A stretch of DNA of 64,000 bases from an uncultured Flavobacteriales bacterium (GCA_943788145.1 CALSPD010000016.1:1-64000), one strand, 5' to 3'. Positions 40,946 through 52,355 are shown, numbered from the stretch's first letter. The notes: generated from the letters alone by a model not told the origin. Numbers and translations: made by a program.

Positions 40946-42942
40946 TTGTCCTTGTCGTCTAGATCTGACTCTACTTCTTCGTCCAATTCTTCGAAAATGG
41001 AATTCTTACTCAAAAACTCTGGTACCATGCGTTTCATTTTCGAGACAATCTTATTGTTGTCTTGGGTGTCGAACAGGCCAATGAGTTCCTCAATATCTGC
41101 CGAAACCTTTTCAAATTCATATTCACGAACCTTGGCAACCATGATTTTTTTATGATGAGTAGGCAGCGTGTTTTCCTCATCGTTCAACAGTTCCTCATAG
41201 AGCTTTTCACCCGGTCTTAATCCTGTAAAAGCGAGCTGAATGTCCTTGCCCAACTCTAATCCAGAAAGCTTGATCATCTTCTTCGCCAAATCGACAATTT
41301 TCACTGATTCGCCCATGTCAAAAATGAAAATTTCGCCCCCTTTCCCCATCGATCCCGCTTCGAGAACCAATTGGCAAGCTTCAGGAATAGTCATAAAGTA
41401 TCGGGTAACTTCAGCATGCGTAACGGTAAGTGGTCCACCCGCCAAAATCTGCTTTCGAAACAAAGGAATAACAGAGCCATTTGAACCCAACACATTTCCA
41501 AAGCGTGTGGTAATGAATTTGGTCGTTGAATCCGATTCACCTTTGAGTTTATTAAAAAGGGATTGCACGTACATCTCAGCGATTCGCTTCGAAGCGCCCA
41601 TGACATTTGTCGGATTAACCGCCTTGTCGGTTGACACCATGACAAATTCGCCCACGTTGTATTTTACGGAGAGATCGGCTAAGTTTTTCGTACCCAAGAC
41701 GTTGTTCAAAATGGCCTCGCTTGGATTCAATTCCATAATGGGAACATGCTTGTATGCCGCGGCATGATAGACAAAATCGGGTCTAAATGTGCGAAACACA
41801 TTCTCGAGTCGCTCTTTATTTCGAATGTCGCCAATGACGGTTTCATATCCCTGAAAACGTACGGTTTCCCTCAATTCCAACTCTAAGTCGAATAAAGGTG
41901 TTTCGGCATTGTCCAGTAAAATGATTTTTCGCGGTTTAAAGGGAATGATTTGACGCACCATTTCACTGCCAATAGAACCTGCCGCGCCAGTTATGAGAAC
42001 TGTTTTATCCGCTAATTGCTGACGAATGTTCTTCTTATCCAATTTAATGGGCGAACGCTCCAGCAAATCTTCAATTCTAATTTCCTTGAATTGATTAAAA
42101 CTCAATTCTCCATTGATCCATTTTGAAGCTGGCGGAACATCCAAAAGTCGAATGTTGTATTTCAAACACAAATCGACAAGTTTCTGTTTTTCAGATAGTT
42201 TAAGGTTAGTGTCAGCAAAAATCAACTGATCTACCTTTTCACCCTGAAATAGCTCTTCCAGTCTTTCTGAAGCATGATAAATCATAACGCCTTCCATGCG
42301 CTTATTGGCCAATTGGGGATTGGAGTCCACAAAGGCTACCACCTTATATCGACCACCTAAATCGCGATCGAGGGTCTTTTTAGCTATGTTGCCGGCTTCT
42401 CCAGCGCCATAAATAATGACGTAAGTTGGGTCTTGACTGACCTTGCGCATTTCATAATATAGAATACGAATGACTACTCGGAAACTTGCCATGAAAAACA
42501 TCATGAAGAAATAGTCGATGATGATGACGGAAAAGGGAACGATGTATTTCGTAGTGATATAAAGACTGACAATGTTAGACAGTGCCATAGCCACCGTTCC
42601 GAAGGTGACCGTGTAAAAGATTCGCACCCCGTCTTCCGTACTGGTATATTGAATAATTCCAGCGTATGTTTTAAAGATAACGAAGGACAAAATGCGCACA
42701 AGAATCACAAATGGAATGGCATAAGCCATATTCGCCAAGTGTTTATCCTCGAGATGGAAATTGAATCGCAAGAAAAAGGCTAAAAAAACCGAACACAGGG
42801 CGATGAAAATATCGATGGTGAAAATGCCCCATCGCGGCAACCGTCTACCTTCCCTGAAATAACTAACAATGCTCTGCATGAATGGAATAAAAGATCTTTC
42901 TGCGACAGCGAAAATGCACTTATTTCTCCTTATCCATCTCAA
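40942..42942 (-). CDS. Polysaccharide biosynthesis nucleoside-diphosphate-sugar epimerase/dehydratase (CapD/FlaA1-like)
   Basis: N-terminal TM domain; KTVLITGAAGSIGSEMVRQI; YHAAAYKHVPIMELNPSEAI; GLRPGEKLYEELL. Confidence 0.92.
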   Translation of the reverse strand: MRWIRRNKCIFAVAERSFIPFMQSIVSYFREGRRLPRWGIFTIDIFIALCSVFLAFFLRFNFHLEDKHLANMAYAIPFVILVRILSFVIFKTYAGIIQYTSTEDGVRIFYTVTFGTVAMALSNIVSLYITTKYIVPFSVIIIDYFFMMFFMASFRVVIRILYYEMRKVSQDPTYVIIYGAGEAGNIAKKTLDRDLGGRYKVVAFVDSNPQLANKRMEGVMIYHASERLEELFQGEKVDQLIFADTNLKLSEKQKLVDLCLKYNIRLLDVPPASKWINGELSFNQFKEIRIEDLLERSPIKLDKKNIRQQLADKTVLITGAAGSIGSEMVRQIIPFKPRKIILLDNAETPLFDLELELRETVRFQGYETVIGDIRNKERLENVFRTFRPDFVYHAAAYKHVPIMELNPSEAILNNVLGTKNLADLSVKYNVGEFVMVSTDKAVNPTNVMGASKRIAEMYVQSLFNKLKGESDSTTKFITTRFGNVLGSNGSVIPLFRKQILAGGPLTVTHAEVTRYFMTIPEACQLVLEAGSMGKGGEIFIFDMGESVKIVDLAKKMIKLSGLELGKDIQLAFTGLRPGEKLYEELLNDEENTLPTHHKKIMVAKVREYEFEKVSADIEELIGLFDTQDNNKIVSKMKRMVPEFLSKNSIFEELDEEVESDLDDKDN

Positions 42943-43004
42943 TTTGCTTCCAACTTATGAGTATCTGCCTTTTTATTAGCCGCTAATGCCTCGATGAACA
43001 TGCT

Positions 43005-44321
43005 TTGAACAACATGGCTTGCAAACTTTCTCGGAAGTTTATGGTTTGTTCTAAAAAAACACTGAACTTCCCCTCCGTGAATTTTAAAGAACTAGGACTA
43101 AGCGAAGCATTGATCGAATCGATCAGCTACATGGGGTTTGAATCGGCCACCCCAATTCAAGAGCAGGCCATTCCAAAAATATTAGACGGTAAAGACTTGA
43201 TTGCCTGTGCTCAAACGGGTACGGGAAAAACGGCTGCCTTTATACTTCCCATCATCAATAGACTGGCTGAAGGCAACTCAAAGGGAATAAACACGGTGGT
43301 TATCTGTCCAACCCGCGAACTTGCCATTCAAATAGACCAAGCCATCAACGGTTTCACCTATTTCACATCCATTTCATCTATTGCCATTTATGGCGGAGGA
43401 GATGGCGATGATTGGGACGCTCAAAAACGTGCGCTTACAAGTGGCGTTGACATTGTGGTCGCGACACCTGGGAAGTTTATTGCCCACTTGAACATGGGTT
43501 ATATGGATTTAACTACGATTAAACATGTAATTCTAGACGAAGCCGATCGCATGTTAGATATTGGATTCTTTGATGACATTTTGAGGATATTCAGCTATTT
43601 CCCAAAAAAGCGTCAAACCTTGATGTTTAGCGCGACAATGCCGAAAAAAATCCGGGATCTGGCGGAAGAAATTCTAAATGAACCCGATCAAATAAGCATT
43701 GCCGTTTCCAAGCCAGCCGAAGGTGTGGTTCAGTTGGTTTATTTGTGTTACGATCCGAATAAAACCAAATTCCTTCGCCACTTTATCGAAGAAAATCCGG
43801 CTTGCCAAAGCATCATCATCTTTAGTTCGACTAAACGCGAGGTGAATGAAATTGTGCGTGGACTGCGCAATCGCAACTATCGCGTTGAAGGCATTTCGTC
43901 TGACTTAAACCAAAGCCAACGCGAAGAGGTTTTGATCAAGTTTAGGGCTAAACAATGTCGTGTTTTGGTTGCAACAGACGTGATGAGTCGTGGAATCGAT
44001 ATCAAGGACATCAACTTGGTCATTAATTACAATGTTCCGAATGATGCCGAAGACTATGTTCATCGCATTGGAAGAACGGCACGTGCAGATACTACCGGAA
44101 TTGCTGTCACCCTCGTTAACGAAGAGGAAATGTATAAGTTCCTCCGAATCGAGCGACTGATCGAGCGAGAGATAGACAAACAGCCTATTCCCAAAGAGAT
44201 TGGCATCAGTCCAGAATGGAATCCAAATGCCAGCGGCAAGAAAAAAGGTGGTGGAAAAGGAAACGGAGGACGCAACTTCAAGAAAGGAAATTTCAAGAAA
44301 CGAGGTCCTAAACCTCAATAA
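43005..44321 (+). CDS. DEAD/DEAH-box RNA helicase
   Basis: CAQTGTGKTAAF, PTRELAIQ, LDEADRMLD, SATMPKK, HRIGRTARA; basic Gly/Lys tail. Confidence 0.93.
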   Translation: MNNMACKLSRKFMVCSKKTLNFPSVNFKELGLSEALIESISYMGFESATPIQEQAIPKILDGKDLIACAQTGTGKTAAFILPIINRLAEGNSKGINTVVICPTRELAIQIDQAINGFTYFTSISSIAIYGGGDGDDWDAQKRALTSGVDIVVATPGKFIAHLNMGYMDLTTIKHVILDEADRMLDIGFFDDILRIFSYFPKKRQTLMFSATMPKKIRDLAEEILNEPDQISIAVSKPAEGVVQLVYLCYDPNKTKFLRHFIEENPACQSIIIFSSTKREVNEIVRGLRNRNYRVEGISSDLNQSQREEVLIKFRAKQCRVLVATDVMSRGIDIKDINLVINYNVPNDAEDYVHRIGRTARADTTGIAVTLVNEEEMYKFLRIERLIEREIDKQPIPKEIGISPEWNPNASGKKKGGGKGNGGRNFKKGNFKKRGPKPQ

Positions 44322-44322
44322 G

Positions 44323-46014
44323 CTACTCCTTTACGAAACGTAAGATTTGATCATTCAATTCCTTCGATTTTACGAAGTAAACCCCTGAAGACAAATCTTC
44401 TACGTTAAGACTATTTCCGACAATTGGAGCAGAAAGCACAAGGTTTCCGAGCATATCATATACTTGGACATTTGTCAATTTTGAACCAACAAAGGTCAAT
44501 TTATCTTTTGCTGGATTTGGCGTAACCGACCATTTGACTGCATTCAATTCTTTGTTACCCAAACAATCCGACACTTTAATGGTATCCGAGGCGCTGCATC
44601 CTTGAGCATTAGTCACCGTGACACGGTATTTACCTGTGGTTGTAACGTTGATTACGCTTCCGATAGCTCCAGTACTCCACACGTGATCGCCTGAAAGTCC
44701 TGTAAACAACGTGATGATTTCGTTGCCACATAAAAAGGTATCGTTGCCCAAATTCACGATTGGGAAATCAGCAATGTTGACGTATTGACTATCTATCGAT
44801 TCGCAACCGTGTAAGTCCGCAGCCGTTACGTAATACATACTTGAAGTTGTCACGGTTACATTGGTATCCGTAGAACCATCAAACCAAGCGATGACATCAT
44901 GAGAGTTTGAATTCAACCAAATTTCTCTATCGCCACAGCTATCACCCTTCATAAGAATTTCAGCCGGTACAATGACGTGTCGTGTGATAGACACTTGATC
45001 CACTCCATCACAATAGCCCGCTTCGCTAACCGTAACCGAAATATTTCCAGAAGACGTTGTACTTATGGTTTGAGTGGTATCACCAGTCGACCATAAATAA
45101 GTAGAACCTGCCGTTCCAGCATTTAAGTTAACGCCTTTTCCTGGGCAACCGAACTTAGCTGGACCGAGGTCTACTTCTACTACGTCCAACACTCCGGTCA
45201 AGGCTACAGTGTCAGAACGCATACAACCATCGCCATTGGTAACCGTAACCGAAAGCGCGCCTATAGCATTTATGCTATTTGTATTTGTAGTGTTTCCATC
45301 AGACCATAAGTAAGTATTCCCTCCCGGTAAAAACAAGGAAAGAGAGTCTCCATCACAAATGGTAGTATCTGGACCTAAATTGACGTTCGGCTGGTCTAAT
45401 ACTTCAAGAACCCTAACTATCGAATCAGAACATGAATCCCCTGTCACCGTCAAAGTTACATTATAAGTGCCGCCCTCTGGTGCCGTAAATGTCGGTGATT
45501 GAGCTGTTGAAGTGCCATTTGGTAGATCCCAAGCATAGGTCAAGTTTGAACCGGTACTCGTATTATTTACAGACACTAAATCACCAGCGCATACCGTATC
45601 TTCTGTAAAAAAAAACTGTGGAATAGAGCTTGGGCAGCAGGCTCCGACAGGCAACCAACCTGTTGCGTATGAAAGGTAGCTTCCTCCTAAATAACCACGA
45701 GCTTTAACTGTGTAATTGCCATATGGGATATTACCCAACACCACCGTATGACTCCAAGAAGTCAATACACCTAAAACAATCTGCGGAGAGATGTATTTGA
45801 TTTCAACAAAAATGGTGTCGTTAACAATGCTATGAGTAATTGGTTGTAGGATATAATTTCCAGCGTCATTCCAACCAGTGATGGTTACCGTAGTACTTGT
45901 GCAATTCATAGGATTTGATGGTGGAACGACTTGCCAAACATCAACTGCAGGTTGAGCTATAACGCCTCCAGCATAAAGGCTACACACACATAATAAGGCT
46001 ATAAATCCACGCAT
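44323..46014 (-). CDS. PKD-domain protein with T9SS type A sorting signal
   Basis: PKD-like YAWDLPNGTSTAQSPTFTAPEGGTYNVTLTVTG; C-terminal VTPNPAKDKLTFVG...LSSGVYFVKSKELNDQILRFVKE. Confidence 0.8.
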   Translation of the reverse strand: MRGFIALLCVCSLYAGGVIAQPAVDVWQVVPPSNPMNCTSTTVTITGWNDAGNYILQPITHSIVNDTIFVEIKYISPQIVLGVLTSWSHTVVLGNIPYGNYTVKARGYLGGSYLSYATGWLPVGACCPSSIPQFFFTEDTVCAGDLVSVNNTSTGSNLTYAWDLPNGTSTAQSPTFTAPEGGTYNVTLTVTGDSCSDSIVRVLEVLDQPNVNLGPDTTICDGDSLSLFLPGGNTYLWSDGNTTNTNSINAIGALSVTVTNGDGCMRSDTVALTGVLDVVEVDLGPAKFGCPGKGVNLNAGTAGSTYLWSTGDTTQTISTTSSGNISVTVSEAGYCDGVDQVSITRHVIVPAEILMKGDSCGDREIWLNSNSHDVIAWFDGSTDTNVTVTTSSMYYVTAADLHGCESIDSQYVNIADFPIVNLGNDTFLCGNEIITLFTGLSGDHVWSTGAIGSVINVTTTGKYRVTVTNAQGCSASDTIKVSDCLGNKELNAVKWSVTPNPAKDKLTFVGSKLTNVQVYDMLGNLVLSAPIVGNSLNVEDLSSGVYFVKSKELNDQILRFVKE

Positions 46015-46045
46015 GATCGGTTCAATTTTGAGGCCGCGAAAGTAT

Positions 46046-47713
46046 TTAGAATAAACCAGTAATCAAACCGTTTTCATCAATGTCAATGTGTTCTGCCGCT
46101 GGTTCAGAAGGCAGTCCAGGCATGCGCATCATGTCACCTGTAATGGGAACTAAAAATCCCGCTCCTGCAGCAATTTCAATTTCACGAACGGTAACAACAA
46201 AATCTCTTGGACGGCCGATCAAATCAGGATTATCCGAAAGTGACTTTTGCGTTTTCGCAACGCATATAGGCAATCCTTCCAGCCCTAGATTAGTGATCTT
46301 TTTTAAGTCAGATTTTGCTTTACTACTATATTCAACGGCCTTCGCCCCGTAAATTCGAGTCGCTATGGCCTCAATTTTCCCTTCAACGGTATCGACTAAA
46401 TCGTACATCGGATTGAATTTTCCACTAAACCCATCCGCCAAGTTGGCTACATGCTTGGCTAGTTCTTCTGCTCCTGCTCCTCCCTGACCCCAGTGATCAC
46501 TAAGAACAGCCTTCACCCCTTTGGCGGCACAAGCCGCTCGAATGATTTCCAGTTCTTCATCTGTATCTAAGGTAAACTTATTGATGGCCACGACAGCCGG
46601 CACGCCAAATTGAGCAATGTTTTCTAAGTGTTTTTCTAAATTTTCAACTCCTTTTCGCACCGCTTCCGGATCGGGTTGGTTTAGTTCTTTGACTGGTTTC
46701 CCACCGTGATATTTTAGTGCTCTCACTGTGGCAACCAACACCACTGCGTTTGGATTCAACCCAGCCGAGCGGCATTTGATGTCAAAAAACTTTTCTGCTC
46801 CCAAGTCAAAACCAAAACCAGCTTCAGTGACCACATATTCGGATAATGACATACCCATTTTAGTGGCAATAACTGAATTCGTTCCTTGAGCAATATTGGC
46901 AAAAGGCCCTCCATGAATAATGGCTGCATTTCCTTCTAATGTTTGAACGAGGTTGGGTTTAATGGCATCTTTCATTAAAACGGCCATGGCACCATGTGCA
47001 TTCAAATCTCGCGCATAAATGGGCTTCTTATCGAAAGTATAACCAATGAAAATGTTTCCCATGCGCTCCTTCAAGTCCTTTAGGTTCTTCGACAAACAAA
47101 GAATGGCCATGATTTCGGACGCGGCTGTGATGTCAAATCCCGTTTCGCGCGGAATTCCCATGGTCGTACCACCCAATCCTACAATGATGTGGCGAAGTGA
47201 CCTGTCGTTCATGTCCATGACGCGCTTCCATGTTATGGTGCGCGGATCAAGATTCAGGTTGCGCTTCTTACTTTGGATGTTGTTGTCAATAAGCGCTGAA
47301 AGCAAATTGTGGGCACGCTCGATGGCCGCAAAATCTCCCGTAAAATGGAGATTGATGTCTTCCATGGGAATAACCTGACTGTATCCTCCACCCGTGGCAC
47401 CGCCCTTCATTCCGAATACGGGTCCCAAGGACGGTTCGCGCAAAACAACAGTGGTTTTTTTGCCAATTCGGTTTAAACCTTCTGTCAAACCAATGGAAGT
47501 GGTTGTCTTTCCTTCTCCAGCAGGCGTTGGAGAAATAGCAGAAACCAAAATCAGTTTTGAATCATAGAGTTTCCCTTCGTTTATCAAGCTCAGCGGGAGC
47601 TTGGCCTTGTATTTTCCATAAAATTCGAGGGAATCAGCATCGATTTTAAGCTTGGAAGCTATTTCTTGAATGGGCCTAAGTGTGGCCTTGCTGGCAATTT
47701 CTAAATCTGTCAT
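46046..47713 (-). CDS. fhs: Formate-tetrahydrofolate ligase
   Basis: SPTPAGEGKTTTSIGLTEGLNRIGKKTTVVLREPSLGPVFGMKGGATGGGYSQVIPMEDINLHFTGD. Confidence 0.95.
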   Translation of the reverse strand: MTDLEIASKATLRPIQEIASKLKIDADSLEFYGKYKAKLPLSLINEGKLYDSKLILVSAISPTPAGEGKTTTSIGLTEGLNRIGKKTTVVLREPSLGPVFGMKGGATGGGYSQVIPMEDINLHFTGDFAAIERAHNLLSALIDNNIQSKKRNLNLDPRTITWKRVMDMNDRSLRHIIVGLGGTTMGIPRETGFDITAASEIMAILCLSKNLKDLKERMGNIFIGYTFDKKPIYARDLNAHGAMAVLMKDAIKPNLVQTLEGNAAIIHGGPFANIAQGTNSVIATKMGMSLSEYVVTEAGFGFDLGAEKFFDIKCRSAGLNPNAVVLVATVRALKYHGGKPVKELNQPDPEAVRKGVENLEKHLENIAQFGVPAVVAINKFTLDTDEELEIIRAACAAKGVKAVLSDHWGQGGAGAEELAKHVANLADGFSGKFNPMYDLVDTVEGKIEAIATRIYGAKAVEYSSKAKSDLKKITNLGLEGLPICVAKTQKSLSDNPDLIGRPRDFVVTVREIEIAAGAGFLVPITGDMMRMPGLPSEPAAEHIDIDENGLITGLF

Positions 47714-47722
47714 ACTGCAATG

Positions 47723-48361
47723 TTATCGCAAAATGACGGTTCCGAATGAAAGTCCGAGTCGAAAATCAAACGTTGGTCGCAATCCTATATTCCCATTTGA
47801 CCATCCCAGCCCAAATCCTATCGTTTGATCAAGGACATTTTTACCCTTTACCCATTGGTAACCAAGTTGCCCTCCTAAAATATGGGTGTTATAAACTTGT
47901 GTGGTGATGCCATTGGGGAAGGTGGGATCATAGGCATCTGTGTAAACAAATTTGTAATATGGACCGACATGTAGTCCTTCACCATAGCGATCTGGGTTCG
48001 ATGCCTTCAAAACATAGTAGCTGGCCTCCGCCCGAATCTTAAAAGCATTTGATCGAAGTTGAGAAGTTCCGATTGGTCGGATGTAAAAGTATTCTCCTTC
48101 CAAGCCCGCTGAAATAAATCGTGTAAAGGCATAATCCAACCGACCATTAAAAGCGCCAATTCTCCCCGCACTCAAAGGAAGCAGCAAATAGGAAAGTGGT
48201 CGAATTTTGAACGTCAGCTTATAGGGATCGGTCAAAACAAATTCCTCTTCTTCTTCAATTGGTTTGGATGTGTCTTCTACGCTGATATCCTGGGCCTGCG
48301 AATGAAATGCAGGAAGAAAAAAGGTCAAACAAAAAATGGATGCTATTGCAGCGAGTTTCAT
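47723..48361 (-). CDS. Secreted/outer-membrane hypothetical protein
   Basis: Signal peptide MKLAAIASIFCLTFFLPAFHSQA; beta-barrel-like pattern. Confidence 0.5.
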   Translation of the reverse strand: MKLAAIASIFCLTFFLPAFHSQAQDISVEDTSKPIEEEEEFVLTDPYKLTFKIRPLSYLLLPLSAGRIGAFNGRLDYAFTRFISAGLEGEYFYIRPIGTSQLRSNAFKIRAEASYYVLKASNPDRYGEGLHVGPYYKFVYTDAYDPTFPNGITTQVYNTHILGGQLGYQWVKGKNVLDQTIGFGLGWSNGNIGLRPTFDFRLGLSFGTVILR

Positions 48362-48546
48362 GATTCAAGCGTTCGAAATGCAAGATTATGAATAATCCAA
48401 ATGCCGCTGTCGTCCTTCATTGCGCATAATTGAGCAGCTTATCACTCCTTTATTGAACGCATAAAAAATGAAGCTACATAGACTTTTAAACAACTTCTGT
48501 CGTCTATAAATCAACCTTCATCGAAACCCAACCTAAAACACCAAAG

Positions 48547-51073
48547 ATGAATCGAATCGCCATCCTTTCCATTTTGCTTCTTTGTTTCCACTGTCCTTCG
48601 GTCTTTAGTCAGGCCTACACACCGCAGCCTATAGGACTTAACTACCTCATCCAATCGAATCCTGCCTTTACTGGTTCGAGGGCCTGTCCATATTTTGGAC
48701 TGACTATGGTCAAGAACCACCGGATGAGCCCCATTCAACACAGTTTGGTTCAAGCAAGTTTTAGTTCGCAGATCGATGCCTTGAATGGTGGAATCGGTTT
48801 GAATCTCTCCCACGATAATCTAAATAATGCCTATTCAGAACAAAATGTCAATGCCACCTATGCTTATCGATTGCTTATTAGTCGAAATCTAGCCATGATG
48901 CTCGGGGCCAAGGCTGGCTATTCTTACTTGACTTTCGATCCGAATCAATTATCAGCGATAGCACAACCGAGTGCCTTGTCCACCAAAGGACATTTGGACT
49001 TAGGTGCCGGCCTTTTAGTTTACACTGAAAGGCTTTTTATTGGCTTTGCCATGGATGATTTTCTTCAACCCACGATTTTGAATTATAAAGGCATATCGTA
49101 TCAAAAACCTCTGTCGTTTTCATCCATTGTTGGACTCAACACCCGCATTCCGAGGCTGCCTTTAAGTGTGAAATGGATGAATAGTTTGCAACAGGAGTTT
49201 CGATTGCCCATTCAATTGCTCGATAGCAATCAACTATTACCTCAACAAGGCTTACACCAGTACACTTTTCAGAGTTCGATATCAAAACGCTGGCTTAAAA
49301 CGGGAATTTCCTACCGTTACCGAGTCGGGGCCAGTAATGTATTGGGTGCTCACTTGGGTTATACAAGCGATGCTTTAAGTGTTGTTTTTGCAAGTGGCTT
49401 TACACAAGAATCTGAGGTGAGCAAGGTGGTATCAACCTACTATCAAATCAATCTTGATTTCAATTTTCCTTGTAAACAAAAAAGGAGAAAATACCGCGTC
49501 ATGGCTTGCCCTTCCTTTGGAGGAATGTCTTACAGACATGGTAGCAGCCAACCATATGGAAACACGAATTACAATTCGAACTTAAACGCAGGCACATTAA
49601 CCGCTGGCGAAGTCAACGATTTTGAAAAATGGGAATTATGGAACGATCTATCGAAAAAAGAGCTGAACGAACAAGCAAAAGTTTGGTCTATTCGACCAGA
49701 ACAGCGCTACACCACTCAAGTCAGCAACACCATGGGTTATCCCGTTGTGGACGCAGAAGTGACCCCTTTTATCGGCAAACAACAAAGTGATTTGGAAGGC
49801 GAAAACAGACAATACCGGAAAAGCCGAATTATGGCACAACCTGTTTGACAAGGATAATTCTGAACCTGCCTTCATTGAGGTGAAAACTGCCGAAACATCC
49901 TTTCGTTTGGCCGATCCACGGCCTTTTGCTCTAGGTATTAACCACATTGAATTGGATGAGACGTGCTCTACTTCAAGCAATGTTGACATCTTATTTATAA
50001 CGGACGCTACGGGCAGCATGGGCGATGAAATCGAATTCTTAAAAGTGGAATTGAAAAACATCATTGAACGCACGCAAGTTCAAGACAGTTCCGCTTCGAT
50101 TCGACTTGGAAGCATGTTTTACCGTTGTGAAGGAAACAGCTATACCACAATCATGTCATCATTGGATAGCGATTTCAACAAAACGATCAAGTTCATAGGA
50201 AAACAAAATGCTGGCGAAGGTGGAGATGAAGCCGTTGAAATTGCCCTGACCAAGGCCGTTCACGATTTCGATTGGAGTCCGAATGCCAAGGCACGCATCG
50301 TTTTTCTAATTCTTGACGAGGCTCCCGGAACTTCGCCTGAAAAAATCAAGACCTATCAAAAAGCACTTGCTGATGCGACCGAATTAGGCATTCGAATCGT
50401 GCCTTTGGTGGCGAGCGGTGTCGGCCATTATTCCGACAAAAGCCTTGAATACCTGATGCGATCAACTGCCTTAGCAAGCAACGGGACCTATGCTTTTTTC
50501 ACCAACCACAGTGGCGTGGGAAACGATCACAGCGATCCCGAAACGGATGCATACGATGTTGAACACATGAATGACATGATCTTGCGTATGATTCGAGCGT
50601 TTAGCACTGTTCATTCCTGCGAAAACGCACTCAATCAAGCTTACAAAGCTGAACCTAAGGAAACCAAGGTGGATATAATTGAACGGGTGATTTTAGATTC
50701 AAATGCAAGAAAACCGGTGTCGTTGACTGAATTAACGGATACGCATTCATCCGATTCGACATCAATCGACCTCGGATCGGACTCAGTTGAATATGTGGAA
50801 GAAACGGCCGAAATTGCATACGTGTATAACACGGTCAAACAGAGTTTCAGCTTTTATCCGAATCCGACTGCAGGTTTGGTCCACATCAAAGTGGAAGGCG
50901 ATATAAAGTCACTCTTTCTTGCAGATATGAATGGTAAGTTGCTTCAGAAATATGACTTTAATGGGTTAACCGAAATGGACATTGATCTATCCTTATTTCC
51001 AAGAGCGGTTTACTTTATCCAATACGAAAGCATGGGCAAATGGCATACAGGAAAAATCGTCTTGACTCGATAA
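48547..51073 (+). CDS. PorP/SprF-like barrel in frame with VWA domain and C-terminal T9SS sorting domain; frameshift at about 49763
   Basis: N-term YTPQPIGLNYLIQSNPAFTGSRACPYFGLTMVKNHRMSP; mid LTAGEVNDFEKWELWNDLSKKEL; VWA VDILFITDATGSMGDEIEFL; C-term FSFYPNPTAGLVHIKVEG...YFIQYESMGKWHTGKIVLTR. Confidence 0.7.
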
Positions 51074-51075
51074 GA

Positions 51076-51573
51076 CTAGTTCCGCGACTTTTTCGGATTG
51101 TAGGTGACTTTTTCCAATCCTAAATCTTGGGATAGGTCTTTCATCAATTCCTCTGCTGGATGCGCAGCTTCAAAGCTTCGGATGAATAATCTGCTGCGGT
51201 GAGATTGGGTTAGCAAATAGACTTTATAAACCGTTTCAATGGCCGAAATGCGCGCATTGCCCCGACTGACCATGCTCGAACTCATGCGCCCTTTTAAAAT
51301 GGCAATGTCCGTAAACTTTTCAAGGCTTTTCCATTCGCCAACGACAATACCGTAGTAAGAAGCGTAGGCTTGATAGGTCTTTAATTCCTTGTTGATTTTG
51401 ATTCCAGATCGAGTAGTAAGGATGTATAAGGCGCCTAGGATCAGAACAAGCCCAATGCCCATGGATGCCCACACACCAGAAAACAAAAGCAGTATAACAC
51501 CACCAACCAAACCTACATAAGACCCAGCTCTCGGTCCTCCAGTGAACGCAAATCCGTGGTCGATTTGAATCAA
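51076..51573 (-). CDS. Hypothetical membrane protein
   Basis: Two hydrophobic helices followed by a PH-like soluble region. Confidence 0.45.
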   Translation of the reverse strand: MIQIDHGFAFTGGPRAGSYVGLVGGVILLLFSGVWASMGIGLVLILGALYILTTRSGIKINKELKTYQAYASYYGIVVGEWKSLEKFTDIAILKGRMSSSMVSRGNARISAIETVYKVYLLTQSHRSRLFIRSFEAAHPAEELMKDLSQDLGLEKVTYNPKKSRN

Positions 51574-51576
51574 ACC

Positions 51577-52275
51577 CTATTCTTGGGCTTCGTTCATGCC
51601 TACATAAACCACCTTGCCATTTGTTCGAGCAATTCCCAGCACATAGCGAGTTAAGTAGCCGCCATTCTCCACGTCTATCCAAGCCTTGATAACTGGGATG
51701 TCGTCCATTTCAGAAAAGGTAAAACCCGTCACTGTCAGTTTATTGATAACGCCATAAGCAGAATCGATAGCCAACATGGTGTTATAAACCAGACCTGCGA
51801 TGGAATCGCTGATTTCTGTATCGTCCATCACACGTTTAAAGCCAACTTCATTGCGGGTTTTATAAAAGTCGAAAAACGAATCGACTGCCATCAGCTGGAT
51901 GTTGGCTTCTTGAATTTCATCGATTTTGTAGGTCTTCTCGTAGTTCGTCCCTTCGTCCGACACTCTAATGATCAAATCCACAAAACCACCCAATTCTTCT
52001 TTGCTCAAACTTTTAATGAAGAGCAAGGCTGATACGGAAGTAACCTTTTCGTGTGAGTATTCAGGTTCAACAAAGGTCAGATTATCCATTTCCAGCTCTA
52101 TGTTATTCACTTCGCTATCGGATGTACTCAATCCTTTTGTCCGTGTGATGGTCGTGGATTCAGCCTTCCAAATCGATCCAACATAAGCCGCTGCATTCTC
52201 AAAATTATCGACTGGCTCTTCACAAGAAGTGAGCAAAAGGGAAATACTTAATAAAGCAAACAATGATTTTTTCAT
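51577..52275 (-). CDS. Hypothetical lipoprotein
   Basis: LLSISLLLTSCEEP lipobox. Confidence 0.55.
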   Translation of the reverse strand: MKKSLFALLSISLLLTSCEEPVDNFENAAAYVGSIWKAESTTITRTKGLSTSDSEVNNIELEMDNLTFVEPEYSHEKVTSVSALLFIKSLSKEELGGFVDLIIRVSDEGTNYEKTYKIDEIQEANIQLMAVDSFFDFYKTRNEVGFKRVMDDTEISDSIAGLVYNTMLAIDSAYGVINKLTVTGFTFSEMDDIPVIKAWIDVENGGYLTRYVLGIARTNGKVVYVGMNEAQE

Positions 52276-52355
52276 GGGTTTCTTTTAGCGCTGCAAATCT
52301 GCACAAAGGATTTGTTAGCTGACACCCCGAATGCGATTATTGCGTTAAAGCACGG

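Noticed and set aside
41240-41767. Plus-strand ORF 175 aa
   Set aside because: Antisense to the well-supported CapD/FlaA1-like epimerase gene
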